Positions 8,503 to 17,073 of a DNA stretch of 64,000 bases are shown here, one piece after another. The notes below the pieces were generated by a model. The model was not told where the DNA came from. It searched no databases and saw only the letters and a list, made by a program, of their open reading frames with translations. This DNA comes from Actinomadura sp. NAK00032 (GTDB taxonomy: Bacteria > Actinomycetota > Actinomycetes > Streptosporangiales > Streptosporangiaceae), in assembly GCF_013364275.1 (NCBI RefSeq), contig NZ_CP054932.1, positions 7,378,001 through 7,442,000 of the forward strand, given 5' to 3'. A program made the position numbers and the translations under genes. Numbering within the stretch: the first letter of the stretch is position 1; each line of letters opens with the position of its first letter.

Positions 8503-11500
8503 GTGGCGACCGTGGCCGACGCGTGGCGACCCACGTCGGAGTTCGAGCACCGGCTTCAGGAGACGGTCCGGGCCGGGGACCAGGAGGGCTACTTCCGCCT
8601 CCTCGCGGACAGCGAGCTCGTCGTCCCCGTCCCGCCCGAACTGGTGAACGGCGTCCTCGCCAACGAGACGCAGCCGTCGTGGCCGACCCAGGAGGAGGAC
8701 GGCCGCGTCCACGTGCTGGTCTACACGTCGGCGTCGGCGATGCGCGCCTGCCTCGGGCCGTCCTACCGGCACTTCATGACCGTGCGGTTCGGCGACATCG
8801 CCGAGACCTGGCCGGACGCCCGGTGGTGGCTCGCCATCGACGCGCCCGCCCACGGCGTCGGCGCGGTGCTGCCGATCGAGGCGCGGATGCCGGCCTGGTT
8901 CGTGCGCCAGGTCGCCGAGGGCGACGGGCGGCCGCCGCAGGTCGGCCGCGCGCCCGCCGCCTGGGAGGAGCTCCGCGACCAGCACCGCGAGCTGCCCCGG
9001 CAGTCGCCGCGCCCGGAGTTCCAGCCCGCGAACGACGTCGAGCGCGAGCTGCTGCGGGCCGCCGCGAACAACGACCACGACCTGTTCCTGCAGACCCTCG
9101 CGGCCACCGACGTCCTGCTGCCCGTCCCGCCCGACCTCGACTTCGCGCTGCGCCCGGGCCGTCCCGGCTTCCCCTGGCAGACCCGCGAGGTGGACGGCTC
9201 CACGGTCGTGCCCGTCTTCACCTCGCCCGAACGCCTCACGGAGGCATCGCCGCCGGGCACCGAGTACATCACGCTGCCGTTCACCGTCGTGCTGCGCTAC
9301 TGGCCGAACCACGACTGGCTCCTGGCCATCAACTCCGGCTCCCCCGCCGGCGGCACCGTCCTCGCCCAGCAGCTCCCCGGCCTCGCCACCTGGGCCGACC
9401 AGCGCGCCGCGCAGCGCATGACCGACCGCTTCGAGCCGCAGAACGACATCGAGCAGCGCCTGTTCGACACCGCCCGGCGCCGCGACACCGAGGCCTTCTA
9501 CAAGATCCTGCTGGGCGCGCAGGTGCTGGTGCCCGCCGACGCCGACACCCCGTGGGGCATCGTCCCCGGCGACCCCGAGTTCCCGTGGCGGCCGATCCCC
9601 GTCCACGGCCGGACGTCCATCCAGGTGTTCACGTCGCTGAAGTGGATGAACGACGCCATCGGCTCGTCGCGCTTCATCATGCCGAGCCTGCACGAGATGG
9701 TCACCGCCTGGCCCGACACCGAGTGGACGCTCGTCCTCAACCCGGGCACGCCCATCGACGCGTCGATGCCGGGCGAGCAGCTCCGCACCCTGCGCCTCCC
9801 GGCGGCCCCGCCGTCGGCGTCCACGCCCCCGCCGCCGGACACCCCGGCCGTCCCGGTGGCGCCCCCCGTCCCGCCGGACGCGTCCGCCGACCGCGGCCGC
9901 CACGCCGTCCCACCGCACGAGGACGCCCCGGCCCCGGCACCCGAACCGGCGCGCACCACCGACGCCGGCCACCACGCGGGCTCGCCGCACGAAGGCGTTC
10001 CCACCGGCCAGGCGACCACGCCCGTCCCCGACCAGACCGGCGCACACGGCACGGACCTCCCCCGCCGGACCCCCGCACCGTCCGAAAGCCTCCTGGGCCA
10101 ACCGGGCACCAACCCCACGCCGGAACCTCCCCTAGGCGGCCCGACCGGCGACCACAACCTCCCCCAGCCGGAGAGCCCCCTGCCCGGCCCGACCAGCGGG
10201 GAAAGCGGCGGGCTCACGCCCCCGCAGCCGGGAAGCTCCCCGCCCGGCCCGGCCGATACCCCCGCCCCGCTCGCTGCGGAGAGCGGCGGATTCCCGATGC
10301 CACCGCAGGACGCCCCTCTGCCCGGCCCGGCCGGTGCGGAAAGCAGCGAACCCGCGCACCCGGAGAGCCCCCTGCCCGGCCCGCACGTCCCCGCCCCGCC
10401 CGGCGGAGAGAGCGGCGAACCCCCGCGCCCGCAGCCGGAGAGCACCCCGCCCGGCGGGGAGAGCGGCGGATTCGCCATGCCATCGCAGGACGGCCCTCCG
10501 CCCGGCCTGTCGCCCGCACCGGACGCACCCGCCGCTCCGCCCGCCGAGGTGGCGCCCCCGCCGCCGCATGACCTCCCGAGTCGTCCAGTGGACGCACCCG
10601 GCGCGCCCTTCGCCGACACCGGCGGCCACACCATGCCGCCGGAAGCTCCCCTGAGCGGCCCGACCGACGCGCCCGCTGCACCGGTCACCGGTACCGGCGG
10701 TCACGCCACCCCGCCGCCGGAGAGTCTTCTGGGCGGCCCGACCGGCGGGTCCCCGGTCCCACCGCCTGGCGAGTCGACCGGGACGCCCTCACCTGGTGAG
10801 GCGCCAGGGCGTCCGGCCGACGCGCCTCCGTCACCGCCGACCGGCCCTCTCGCGCCCCCCACCGGGGATGGCGGCGGGCTTCCGGGGACGGGTGCCCCGA
10901 GCGGGTTCGGCGAGGCGGGGGCCGGCGCGCCCGGCGGCGTTCCGGCTCAAGACGGGCCGTCCAGCGGACGGGACGCGGGCGCCGAATCCCCGTACGGCGA
11001 CTTCGGTTCGGCCGACGTACCGGCTGCGCGGCCGGTCGAGCCCGTGCCGCCGGCCGTGCCGGGCGAAGGCGAAGCGGAGGCGCCGGGAGCGCGCGGCCTG
11101 CGGGCCGTCGCGGAGCCCGAGCCAGAGCCCGAGCCGGCGTTCGAGCCCGGGAACCGGATCGACCAGGAGCTCTACGAGGCCGCGTCGAGCGGCGACTCCG
11201 ACGCGTTCCTGCGGGTGCTGCTCAACGCCAACGTGCTCGTCCCCATCCCGGACGAGGCGCCGCTCGAGGTGACGCCCATACAGCGCGAGTTCCGCTGGGA
11301 CGCGGCGCTGCGCGACGCGTCGTCCGTGCGGGTGTTCACGTCGCTGGTGCGGCTGCGCGAGGTGCTGCCCGAGTCCCGGTTCGTGTACGCCGACTTCCGC
11401 GAGCTGATCGGCGCGTGGCCCCGCGAGGACTGGGCGATGCTGCTCAACCCGGGGACGCGCATCGGGGCCTCGCTGCAGGGCGGCCAGGTGCGGGCGCTCA

Positions 11501-12159
11501 GCGAGTGGGCGGTGCGGGTCGGTCTCGTCCCGGCACGGCCCGAGGTTCCGCTGCTGCCGCCGCCGCGACCGGAGCCGGAGCCCGAACCGGAGCCGGAACC
11601 GGCACGCCTGCCGTCCGACCTGGACGACCGCGTCTCGTCCCCCACCATCATGCAGAAGGTCGTCCCGCACGGGCTCGTCTCCTGGTACCTGGAGCAGGGC
11701 TACGACCGGGTCGGCGGGTTCGTGCACTCCACCGGCGACGTCGCCGAGCTGCAGACGCCCGGCCAGCTGTACGAGACGCTGGGGCTGCTGTACGACGGCT
11801 CGCCGTTCTCGCCCGCCGACGACGGCGTGTACGTCATCCGGTGGCCCGCCTACTGCCCCAGCCTGTACCGGGTCCCCTTCGGCGGACGCGACGAGGCGGA
11901 ACTGGCCGCGTGGGGCGAGTCGGGCTGGGTCATCGAGCGGCCGCCGTTCCTGGGCGGCGGTTTCGCCCCGGGAAGCGCCGGCTCCATCCGCGAGTACAAG
12001 GTGGACAGCGCCCGCCTCCCGTACGGCGCGGAGATGTACTACCTCGGCCGCGACCGGACCGAGCGGTTCGTGGCGATGTACGACCCCGACCGGCTCGCCT
12101 GGCTGCGGCCGGAGGGGAGCCCCGAGGGCGGCGACGGACGGACGGAGGCCGTGCAGTGA
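8503..12159 (+). CDS. Large SseB-domain protein with four SseB repeats, Pro-rich linker and unknown C-terminal domain
   Basis: 1,218 aa; GTG start after GGAGGAAACAGGGG. Four SseB-like N-terminal domains share the pattern N-x-(I/V)-E-x-x-L...D...F...L..A.VLVP(V/I)P: about 11-130, 176-300, 314-430 and 883-1000. Residues about 435-870 are a Pro/Gly/Ser-rich linker with repeated PESPLPGP-like and PPESLLGGPTG-like units. The last 180 residues (from about 1035) form a separate domain with DGVYVIRWPAYCPSLYRVPFGG that I do not recognise. There is no signal peptide or membrane helix. SseB-like domains are common near type VII secretion and toxin loci of actinomycetes. The stop overlaps the next start (GTGA), so the two products are coupled. 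A toxin or secreted effector with a C-terminal activity is one possible reading; this is inference. Confidence 0.75.
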   Translation: MATVADAWRPTSEFEHRLQETVRAGDQEGYFRLLADSELVVPVPPELVNGVLANETQPSWPTQEEDGRVHVLVYTSASAMRACLGPSYRHFMTVRFGDIAETWPDARWWLAIDAPAHGVGAVLPIEARMPAWFVRQVAEGDGRPPQVGRAPAAWEELRDQHRELPRQSPRPEFQPANDVERELLRAAANNDHDLFLQTLAATDVLLPVPPDLDFALRPGRPGFPWQTREVDGSTVVPVFTSPERLTEASPPGTEYITLPFTVVLRYWPNHDWLLAINSGSPAGGTVLAQQLPGLATWADQRAAQRMTDRFEPQNDIEQRLFDTARRRDTEAFYKILLGAQVLVPADADTPWGIVPGDPEFPWRPIPVHGRTSIQVFTSLKWMNDAIGSSRFIMPSLHEMVTAWPDTEWTLVLNPGTPIDASMPGEQLRTLRLPAAPPSASTPPPPDTPAVPVAPPVPPDASADRGRHAVPPHEDAPAPAPEPARTTDAGHHAGSPHEGVPTGQATTPVPDQTGAHGTDLPRRTPAPSESLLGQPGTNPTPEPPLGGPTGDHNLPQPESPLPGPTSGESGGLTPPQPGSSPPGPADTPAPLAAESGGFPMPPQDAPLPGPAGAESSEPAHPESPLPGPHVPAPPGGESGEPPRPQPESTPPGGESGGFAMPSQDGPPPGLSPAPDAPAAPPAEVAPPPPHDLPSRPVDAPGAPFADTGGHTMPPEAPLSGPTDAPAAPVTGTGGHATPPPESLLGGPTGGSPVPPPGESTGTPSPGEAPGRPADAPPSPPTGPLAPPTGDGGGLPGTGAPSGFGEAGAGAPGGVPAQDGPSSGRDAGAESPYGDFGSADVPAARPVEPVPPAVPGEGEAEAPGARGLRAVAEPEPEPEPAFEPGNRIDQELYEAASSGDSDAFLRVLLNANVLVPIPDEAPLEVTPIQREFRWDAALRDASSVRVFTSLVRLREVLPESRFVYADFRELIGAWPREDWAMLLNPGTRIGASLQGGQVRALSEWAVRVGLVPARPEVPLLPPPRPEPEPEPEPEPARLPSDLDDRVSSPTIMQKVVPHGLVSWYLEQGYDRVGGFVHSTGDVAELQTPGQLYETLGLLYDGSPFSPADDGVYVIRWPAYCPSLYRVPFGGRDEAELAAWGESGWVIERPPFLGGGFAPGSAGSIREYKVDSARLPYGAEMYYLGRDRTERFVAMYDPDRLAWLRPEGSPEGGDGRTEAVQ
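10081..10790 (+). repeat. Pro-rich repeat stretch encoding the SseB protein linker
   Basis: Degenerate repeats encode PESxLxGPT/GGES-type units many times. Examples are GESGG followed by PQPGSSPPGP, ESPLPGP twice, and PPESLLGGPTGG near the end. The repeats are variable in spacing and sequence, so they look like slippage- or recombination-expanded linker DNA rather than a mobile element. Confidence 0.6.
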
Positions 12160-12524
12160 TCCGGGACGGTTATGTCGCGCGCTGGCTCGGCCGCGACTTC
12201 GAGGCCGCGCCGGGCGCCGACGGCGAGGTCAGACTGTACGCACCGGGCCCGACGGACGGTTTCGAGGAGCTGCGGCCCGGCCGGTACCGCCGGATCGTCC
12301 CCGCGTCCGAGATCGAGGACCTCCGGTACGTCCGGACGACCTGCCGCTGGCGCGGCGAGCGGTTCGCCATCGTCGGCGAGCACGAGAACTGGCTGCGCGT
12401 CGAGTACACGGGAGGACGGGCCCCCGTCGCCGAGAACCTGGGCCTCGACCGCATCGACCAGGGCGTCTGGCAGGCGTGGGCCCCCGGCACCGAGGTCGAG
12501 GACGTCCGAGAAGAGATGATCTAA
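12156..12524 (+). CDS. Small protein translationally coupled to the SseB-domain protein
   Basis: 122 aa. The GTG start overlaps the upstream stop (GTGA), and it starts VIRDGYVARWLGRDFEAAP. No signal peptide or membrane segment is present. It is a compact, charged alpha/beta-type sequence rich in Trp and Arg that I do not assign to a family. The four-base overlap implies stoichiometric expression with the 1,218-aa protein. A chaperone, partner or immunity protein are all possible; the sequence does not decide. Confidence 0.7.
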   Translation: MIRDGYVARWLGRDFEAAPGADGEVRLYAPGPTDGFEELRPGRYRRIVPASEIEDLRYVRTTCRWRGERFAIVGEHENWLRVEYTGGRAPVAENLGLDRIDQGVWQAWAPGTEVEDVREEMI

Positions 12525-12643
12525 CCCGCGACGGGGTTGATTTGGCCCGCGGATGCGTGTTCGCTTGACTGTCGAGGCGACCCCTCGGGCTGTGCATATC
12601 GGACACGGGCGCTCAACGGCGACGCAACGGAGGTGCTGCGGCA

Positions 12644-13681
12644 GTGATCTGCCGATCGGCGATCAAACCGGTGTTCATCGGTCTCGGCACGGCGGCCGTC
12701 CTCGCCGCCGGCGGCGCCTCCGCCGTAGCCGCCACCGAAGCTCCCTCACCGTCCACGCCTGGCTCAACCTCGCCCTCCACCTCCGAACCGGCCACCACGG
12801 GGAAGCTCGAGGTCAGCGTCAGTCCTGCCACTGCGACGGCGAAGCCTGGCGACAAAGTCACCGTGCTGACTCACATCAAAGCGGTGGACGGCAACGTTTC
12901 CGGCATCAAGGTCGAGAGCATCGTCGCGACGCCAGAGTCAGCGGATGCAACAGTCGAGGGTGAGTGCGCCACTGGCTGCGAACTCGGGGCGCTCGCTACC
13001 GGTGAAGAGCCCCCCAAGGATGTTGCGGATGTTGAGTCGAAGGTGTCCGTCCCCAAGTCCACTAAGAAAACGGTGACCGTGACGGTCACCGTGACCGTGA
13101 GCGCAACAAGTCTGACGAAGCAGACTCCGCAGTCCAAGCTCACCTTCATCGTGCCGGAGCAGTCCGCTACCCCTACACCAACCAAGACACCAACAAAGAA
13201 GCCGACGGAGAAGCCGTCGCGGACGCCGTCGAAGCCGTCGCCTACTCCTACGAAGTCGTCCGGGACGAGTGGGAGCAGCGGGTCCGGGAGCAGTGGGTCG
13301 GGGTCCGGGGGCGGCGGGTCGTCGTCGAGCGGGGCGGGCGGGTATGTGCCGCCGTCGCCGAACTCCTCGTTCAGCCCCAGGAACCCTCAGGTGGCGCTGC
13401 CGCCCATCCAGGCGCCGAACCCTTCCGTCGCGCCGAGTCCGGTGCCCGGGGCGGGGACGCCGCAGAGCCGGTTGCAGGGGAACAAGGCGCCCGTCGCTCA
13501 GGACATCACGTTCGAGCGGATGGCGAGCACGCAGATCGCCTGGCTGGCCGCCCTGATGGTCGCGTTCTCGCTGCTGCTGACGCAGTTGCGGCTCGGACGG
13601 CGCCGCGTGCCCGCCGGGGCCGCCGCCAAGCGCCCGAAGGGAACGCACCGGCGCCCGCGCCGCGGCATGTTCGGCAAGTGA
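12644..13681 (+). CDS. Exported, C-terminally anchored Ser/Pro/Gly-rich protein
   Basis: 345 aa; GTG start with GGAGG 13 bp upstream. A signal peptide (about 1-30, ending near AVAATEA) is followed by a folded domain (about 50-165; LEVSVSPATATAKPGDKVTV) that resembles an Ig-like/DUF11-style beta domain. A Thr/Pro/Lys then Gly/Ser linker follows, then a C-terminal hydrophobic helix (about 295-315) and a basic tail (RRPRRGMFGK). The domain has two Cys close together (GECATGC). The topology predicts a surface protein held by its C-terminus. No enzyme motif is seen. Confidence 0.75.
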   Translation: MICRSAIKPVFIGLGTAAVLAAGGASAVAATEAPSPSTPGSTSPSTSEPATTGKLEVSVSPATATAKPGDKVTVLTHIKAVDGNVSGIKVESIVATPESADATVEGECATGCELGALATGEEPPKDVADVESKVSVPKSTKKTVTVTVTVTVSATSLTKQTPQSKLTFIVPEQSATPTPTKTPTKKPTEKPSRTPSKPSPTPTKSSGTSGSSGSGSSGSGSGGGGSSSSGAGGYVPPSPNSSFSPRNPQVALPPIQAPNPSVAPSPVPGAGTPQSRLQGNKAPVAQDITFERMASTQIAWLAALMVAFSLLLTQLRLGRRRVPAGAAAKRPKGTHRRPRRGMFGK

Positions 13682-13684
13682 TCA

Positions 13685-13733
13685 GCGGGGATTGCCCCGC
13701 CACCTCCACCGGAAGGCCCGCGCGGGGCCTTTT
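13685..13733 (+). terminator. Two consecutive hairpins after the anchored surface protein gene
   Basis: GCGGGG-ATTG-CCCCGC (13685-13700) starts three bases after the stop. AAGGCCC-GCGCG-GGGCCTT (13713-13731), followed by TT, lies just behind. The second is a typical short intrinsic terminator. Confidence 0.7.
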
Positions 13734-13828
13734 GCCGCCGATCTCCTCGATCATCCTGTCGATCCGATTCCGCATGCCTTAGGCTGGCTAACCGTCTAGT
13801 CGGAAGCGAAGTCAAGGATCTTGACAGA

Positions 13829-13933
13829 ATGACCGATTTACTGGAATCCCCCGCAGCCGCTCTCGAACGCGAGCCGGTGCCGCCGCTCGACCTCGCCGGC
13901 ACCGGCGGCACCTCCGGGGAGGGAAGCCGATGA
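13829..13933 (+). CDS. 34-codon ORF coupled to the type VII-like gene
   Basis: The frame starts MTDLLESPAAALEREP, runs 34 codons, and ends with a TGA that overlaps the ATG of the following EspC/WXG-like gene (ATGA). An AAGGA ribosome site sits 11 bp before the ATG. Codon third positions are mostly G/C and the product is acidic and Pro/Gly-rich at its end. The length, start signal and overlap support translation as a leader or small partner; function unknown. No homologue is recalled. Confidence 0.5.
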   Translation: MTDLLESPAAALEREPVPPLDLAGTGGTSGEGSR

Positions 13934-14280
13934 GCCAGGGCGGCGAAGGAACCGAGACCCGGCACGACCCGCAGCGGCTCCTGGCCGCGGCGACGCATCT
14001 GGACTCCTTCAGCGACCGGGCGAAGAAGACCAAGGCCTTCGCCGACGCGGCGAAGACCGTCAGCGGCCACGAGTGGGGCCTCGTCGGTGCCGCGTTCTCG
14101 GTGAACTACGGGCAGGCCGCCGAGAGCGCCTGCGACCACATCGACATGATCGCCACGTTCCTCGCGGACGCCGAGAAGGCGATGACCGCGACCGCGCGCA
14201 ACTACGCCGCGGCGAACGAGGCGATCCTCGGCAAGCTCCGGCTACTTGAGCAGGACCTGCCCGGGATCCGTCCCGCCTAG
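13930..14280 (+). CDS. EspC/WXG100-like type VII secretion-associated protein
   Basis: 116 aa, almost entirely helical. The pattern resembles the ESX-1 EspC/WXG100-like group: an N-terminal helix with LLAAATHLDSFSDRAKK, a central WGLVGAAFS segment in place of the WxG turn, and a second helix (ADAEKAMTATARNYAAANEAI). Such proteins form helical hairpins that are exported by, or act with, type VII secretion systems. The start is set by the ATGA overlap with the 34-codon ORF. No EccC ATPase or other core gene is in the window, so the machinery must be elsewhere. Confidence 0.65.
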   Translation: MSQGGEGTETRHDPQRLLAAATHLDSFSDRAKKTKAFADAAKTVSGHEWGLVGAAFSVNYGQAAESACDHIDMIATFLADAEKAMTATARNYAAANEAILGKLRLLEQDLPGIRPA

Positions 14281-14316
14281 TCCGGCCCCGCCTCAGCCTC
14301 AGAGAGGATCCGTCAC

Positions 14317-15336
14317 ATGGGGTACGAGTTATTCGGCGATACGAGCGAATCCCTCAAGAAGAACGCGCCGGGAGTCGCGCAAGGCGTCAACATGTGGAAG
14401 CACGGACAGGCGGGTGACCTGGCGACGATCGGGGCGGACATCGCCGACCTCGGAGTCACCGGGTTGTTCGCATATCTGGACCCGCTCGGTGCACTGGTCG
14501 GCGCCGGGGTCGGATTCCTCATCGACTGGGTGAAGCCGCTGCACGACATGCTCACCTGGGTGACCGGGGACGCCGACAAGATAGGCGAGCATCGTGACCA
14601 GTGGCAGGCGGCCCAGCGAGACCTCGTGAAACTGGCCGACGAGATGAGCGGCACTCTCAAGGCCGACCTCGCGACCTGGGCGGGGCCGGCCAGTGCCGCC
14701 GCCAAGCAGCGGCTCGACGCGTTCATCGAGGGCACGCGCGATACCGCCAAGGAGATCGGGAACATCGATGCCATCCTCGCGCTCAGTGCGGCGCTGATGG
14801 ACACGGCGATGTCGCTCATCAAGGACCTGATCTCGCAGTTCGTGGAATGGCTGATCATCACCTGGCTGGCCGCGCAGGCGGCGGCGATCCCGACGCTGGG
14901 CGCCTCGGAGGCGGCGGCGGGGGCCGCGACCGCCGGGGAGGCGGCGGTCGCCACCTCGCGCGGCGCCCGGATCCTGCAGAAGGTCATGGCGATCATCCGC
15001 AAGCTCCAGGCCGTGCTCGCCAAGGTGATGAAGGCGCTGAAGGACATGAAGGCGAAATCGTTCTGGAAGCTCACGGGCAAGGGCGGGAACACCGCTCTCG
15101 GCCCCGGCGGGTTCGGCCGGGGGCTCGTGGGGAGCGGCCGGGAGGCCCGCACCGCGCTGGGTGGACGCGACGGTCACACGCTCCCCTTCGGGAACGCCTA
15201 CGACCCACGGGCGCCCGCCGCCGCGAGCGGAATCAAGATCGCGGGTGGCATCGCACAGGGAGAAGAGGACGACACCAGCAACGTCCCGTCCACCGAAGAG
15301 ATCAACCAGAAGCTGAACATCCGGGCCGATCCCTAG
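14317..15336 (+). CDS. WXG100-like N-domain protein with hydrophobic centre, putative type VII substrate
   Basis: 339 aa; ATG preceded by AGAGAGGATCC. Residues 1-130 are helical and contain a hydrophobic stretch (VTGLFAYLDPLGALVGAGVGFLI) and the segment LADEMSGTLKADLATWAGPAS, which is typical of WXG-type helical hairpins. Residues about 165-220 hold further hydrophobic helices. The C-terminal third is Gly/Arg-rich and ends with TEEINQKLNI. It follows the EspC-like gene by 36 bp, so the two probably form a pair. No toxin motif is recognised at the C-terminus. Its stop codon shares the CTAG with the stop of the gene on the opposite strand. Confidence 0.65.
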   Translation: MGYELFGDTSESLKKNAPGVAQGVNMWKHGQAGDLATIGADIADLGVTGLFAYLDPLGALVGAGVGFLIDWVKPLHDMLTWVTGDADKIGEHRDQWQAAQRDLVKLADEMSGTLKADLATWAGPASAAAKQRLDAFIEGTRDTAKEIGNIDAILALSAALMDTAMSLIKDLISQFVEWLIITWLAAQAAAIPTLGASEAAAGAATAGEAAVATSRGARILQKVMAIIRKLQAVLAKVMKALKDMKAKSFWKLTGKGGNTALGPGGFGRGLVGSGREARTALGGRDGHTLPFGNAYDPRAPAAASGIKIAGGIAQGEEDDTSNVPSTEEINQKLNIRADP

Positions 15337-15887
15337 GGTTCCGGGGGCGCGTGGGGCCGGGGCCGGGCGGCCCGCGCAGCGAGCCGGACCAGGCGCAGCA
15401 GCGGGACGAACACGACGAAGAAGGCCGCGATGCCGACCGGGAACACCAGCATCTGCACCAGGACCGAATACCTCGGCGTCCCCCGCTCGACCGTCACGGA
15501 GGCCTGGCCCGACTTGCTTCCGGTGGTCTTGCGGATCTCGAAGGCGATCGTGCCGTGGGGACGCGTGAGCGTCTTGAGCTCACCGGCCCTGGAGACGGTC
15601 GAATCGACGGGGGCGGCGGCGCCGCGCGGATCCTCGAGACCGCACTGGTACATGAGCCATCCGGTCGCCGGATCCCGTGTGCAGGTGCGGACGATGCCGG
15701 TACCCGAGGCGATGGTCCCCTCGCCGTTGTTCACCAGTGCGAAGCCGGCCACTCCCGTTTCCAGCGCGAAGGCGAAGGCGGGAATCGCGCAGATGACCTT
15801 GACGATGGTCGGCGGCCGCTCCAGGAGAAGGGCTAATCGGCGACGCCTGCGGGCACGGTTCCTTGCTTTTCTGTTCCTGGTCACCAT
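15333..15887 (-). CDS. Two-helix membrane protein of unknown function
   Basis: 184 aa using the internal ATG (MVTRNRKARNR); the frame is open further upstream but that part is very Arg-rich and unlike coding sequence. A basic head is followed by a membrane helix (about 27-50), an extracytoplasmic domain with two Cys (RTCTRDP, YQCGLEDP), then a second helix (about 150-170) and a basic tail. It resembles actinobacterial DUF3592-like membrane proteins, but I am not certain. It is convergent with the type VII-like gene, with a 4-bp overlap of the stops. Confidence 0.6.
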   Translation of the reverse strand: MVTRNRKARNRARRRRRLALLLERPPTIVKVICAIPAFAFALETGVAGFALVNNGEGTIASGTGIVRTCTRDPATGWLMYQCGLEDPRGAAAPVDSTVSRAGELKTLTRPHGTIAFEIRKTTGSKSGQASVTVERGTPRYSVLVQMLVFPVGIAAFFVVFVPLLRLVRLAARAARPRPHAPPEP

Positions 15888-16025
15888 GGCCGAATTCCAG
15901 ATTCGGGCCGACCGCCGGAAGCGGCTCCGGCCGCGTGGTGGGCGGAGGACGAGGCGAGTGTACAGACACCGCCTCCGGCGCGAAATGCGCCACCGGTCCA
16001 CGGAGTGACGCCATTCGCGCATGGG

Positions 16026-16841
16026 TCAGGATCTGGTCAGGGCGTAGCAGGCTATTGCGGCGGCGGCTACGACGTTGAGGGAGTCGACGCCGCGTTCCTG
16101 TGCCGTTTCGTTCATGGGGATGCGGACGCGGTGGTCGGCCTGGTGCAGCCAGCGGGACGACAGGCCGTCGCCTTCGGAGCCGAGGAGGAGGGCCCGGCGG
16201 TCGGCGGGTTTCAGGTCGTCGATGGGTTCGGCGTCGGGGGCGGGGGTCAGGGCCAGGAGCTGGAAGCCCGCGTCGCGGATCAGGGACAGGTCGTTGTGCC
16301 AGTCGGTCATGCGGGCGTACGGGAGGGCGAACACGGCGCCCATGGAGACCTTCACCGAGCGCCGGTAGAGGGGGTCGGCGCAGCGCGGGGCGAGGACGGC
16401 GGCGTCCACGCCCAGGGCCGCCGCGCAGCGGAAGATCGCCCCGATGTTGGTGTGGTCGACGATGTCCTCGCAGATGACGACGCGGCGGGCGGCGGCGAGG
16501 ACGTCCGCGACCGGGGGCAGCGGGAGGCGTTCGAGGGAGGCCAGGGCGCCGCGGTGCACCGGGAAGCCGGTGACCGACTCCATGGCGGCGTCGTCGGTGA
16601 CGTAGACGGGGGCGTCCAGGTCCGCCAGGACGTCGGCGAGCGGGTCGGCCCAGCGGCGCGCCATCAGGAGGGAGCGGACGGGGTGGCCGGCGGCGATCGC
16701 GCGGCGGATCACCTTCTCGCCCTCGGCGATGAACAGGCCGTGCTCGGCCTCCAGGCTCTTGCGCAGGTTCACGTCGCGGAGCCGGACGTAGTCGGCGAGG
16801 CGCGGATCGGTGGGATCCGGGACGGGGATGAGGTCGGCCAT
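16026..16841 (-). CDS. TrmH/SpoU-family RNA 2'-O-methyltransferase
   Basis: 271 aa from MADLIPVPDP. The upstream extension of the frame is rejected because it is Arg-rich and lacks family character. An N-terminal substrate-binding domain (SLEAEHGLFIAEGEKVIRRA) is followed by the trefoil-knot SPOUT domain: motif 1 NIGAIFRCAAALGVDA, motif 2 LLLGSEGDGLS, motif 3 IPMNETAQERGVDSLNVVAA. It transfers a methyl group from SAM to a ribose 2'-O of tRNA or rRNA; which position cannot be told. It is transcribed alone and is divergent from the VWA gene. Confidence 0.9.
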   Translation of the reverse strand: MADLIPVPDPTDPRLADYVRLRDVNLRKSLEAEHGLFIAEGEKVIRRAIAAGHPVRSLLMARRWADPLADVLADLDAPVYVTDDAAMESVTGFPVHRGALASLERLPLPPVADVLAAARRVVICEDIVDHTNIGAIFRCAAALGVDAAVLAPRCADPLYRRSVKVSMGAVFALPYARMTDWHNDLSLIRDAGFQLLALTPAPDAEPIDDLKPADRRALLLGSEGDGLSSRWLHQADHRVRIPMNETAQERGVDSLNVVAAAAIACYALTRS

Positions 16842-17073
16842 GCCCTCAAGTCTGCCGTCCCGGACGGCCGGATCCGGTCGCCGCGGCCGGGGTTTCGCGT
16901 CTGTTCGTACCGCCGTCGTCGCGGTCCGTGATGCTCGGGGGCGATGCCAGGTTCGTCGGGACATACGGTGATGACCTGCGTCATTATCACTTTTGAGTTC
17001 TTTGTAACCTCTCGTTCGTACTACTACAGTGCCGGGGAACATCGGCGGGTTTCTGGTGAATCGAGGGCAGGCC

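Noticed and set aside
10081..10790. Possible CRISPR-like or mobile repeat in the Pro-rich stretch
   Set aside because: Repeats are degenerate, in frame and of uneven spacing; they encode a protein linker.
16968..16990. Imperfect dyad GTGATGACCTGCGTCATTATCAC between trmH-type and VWA genes
   Set aside because: The two halves are not symmetric (extra TA), and no regulator or consensus fits well enough.
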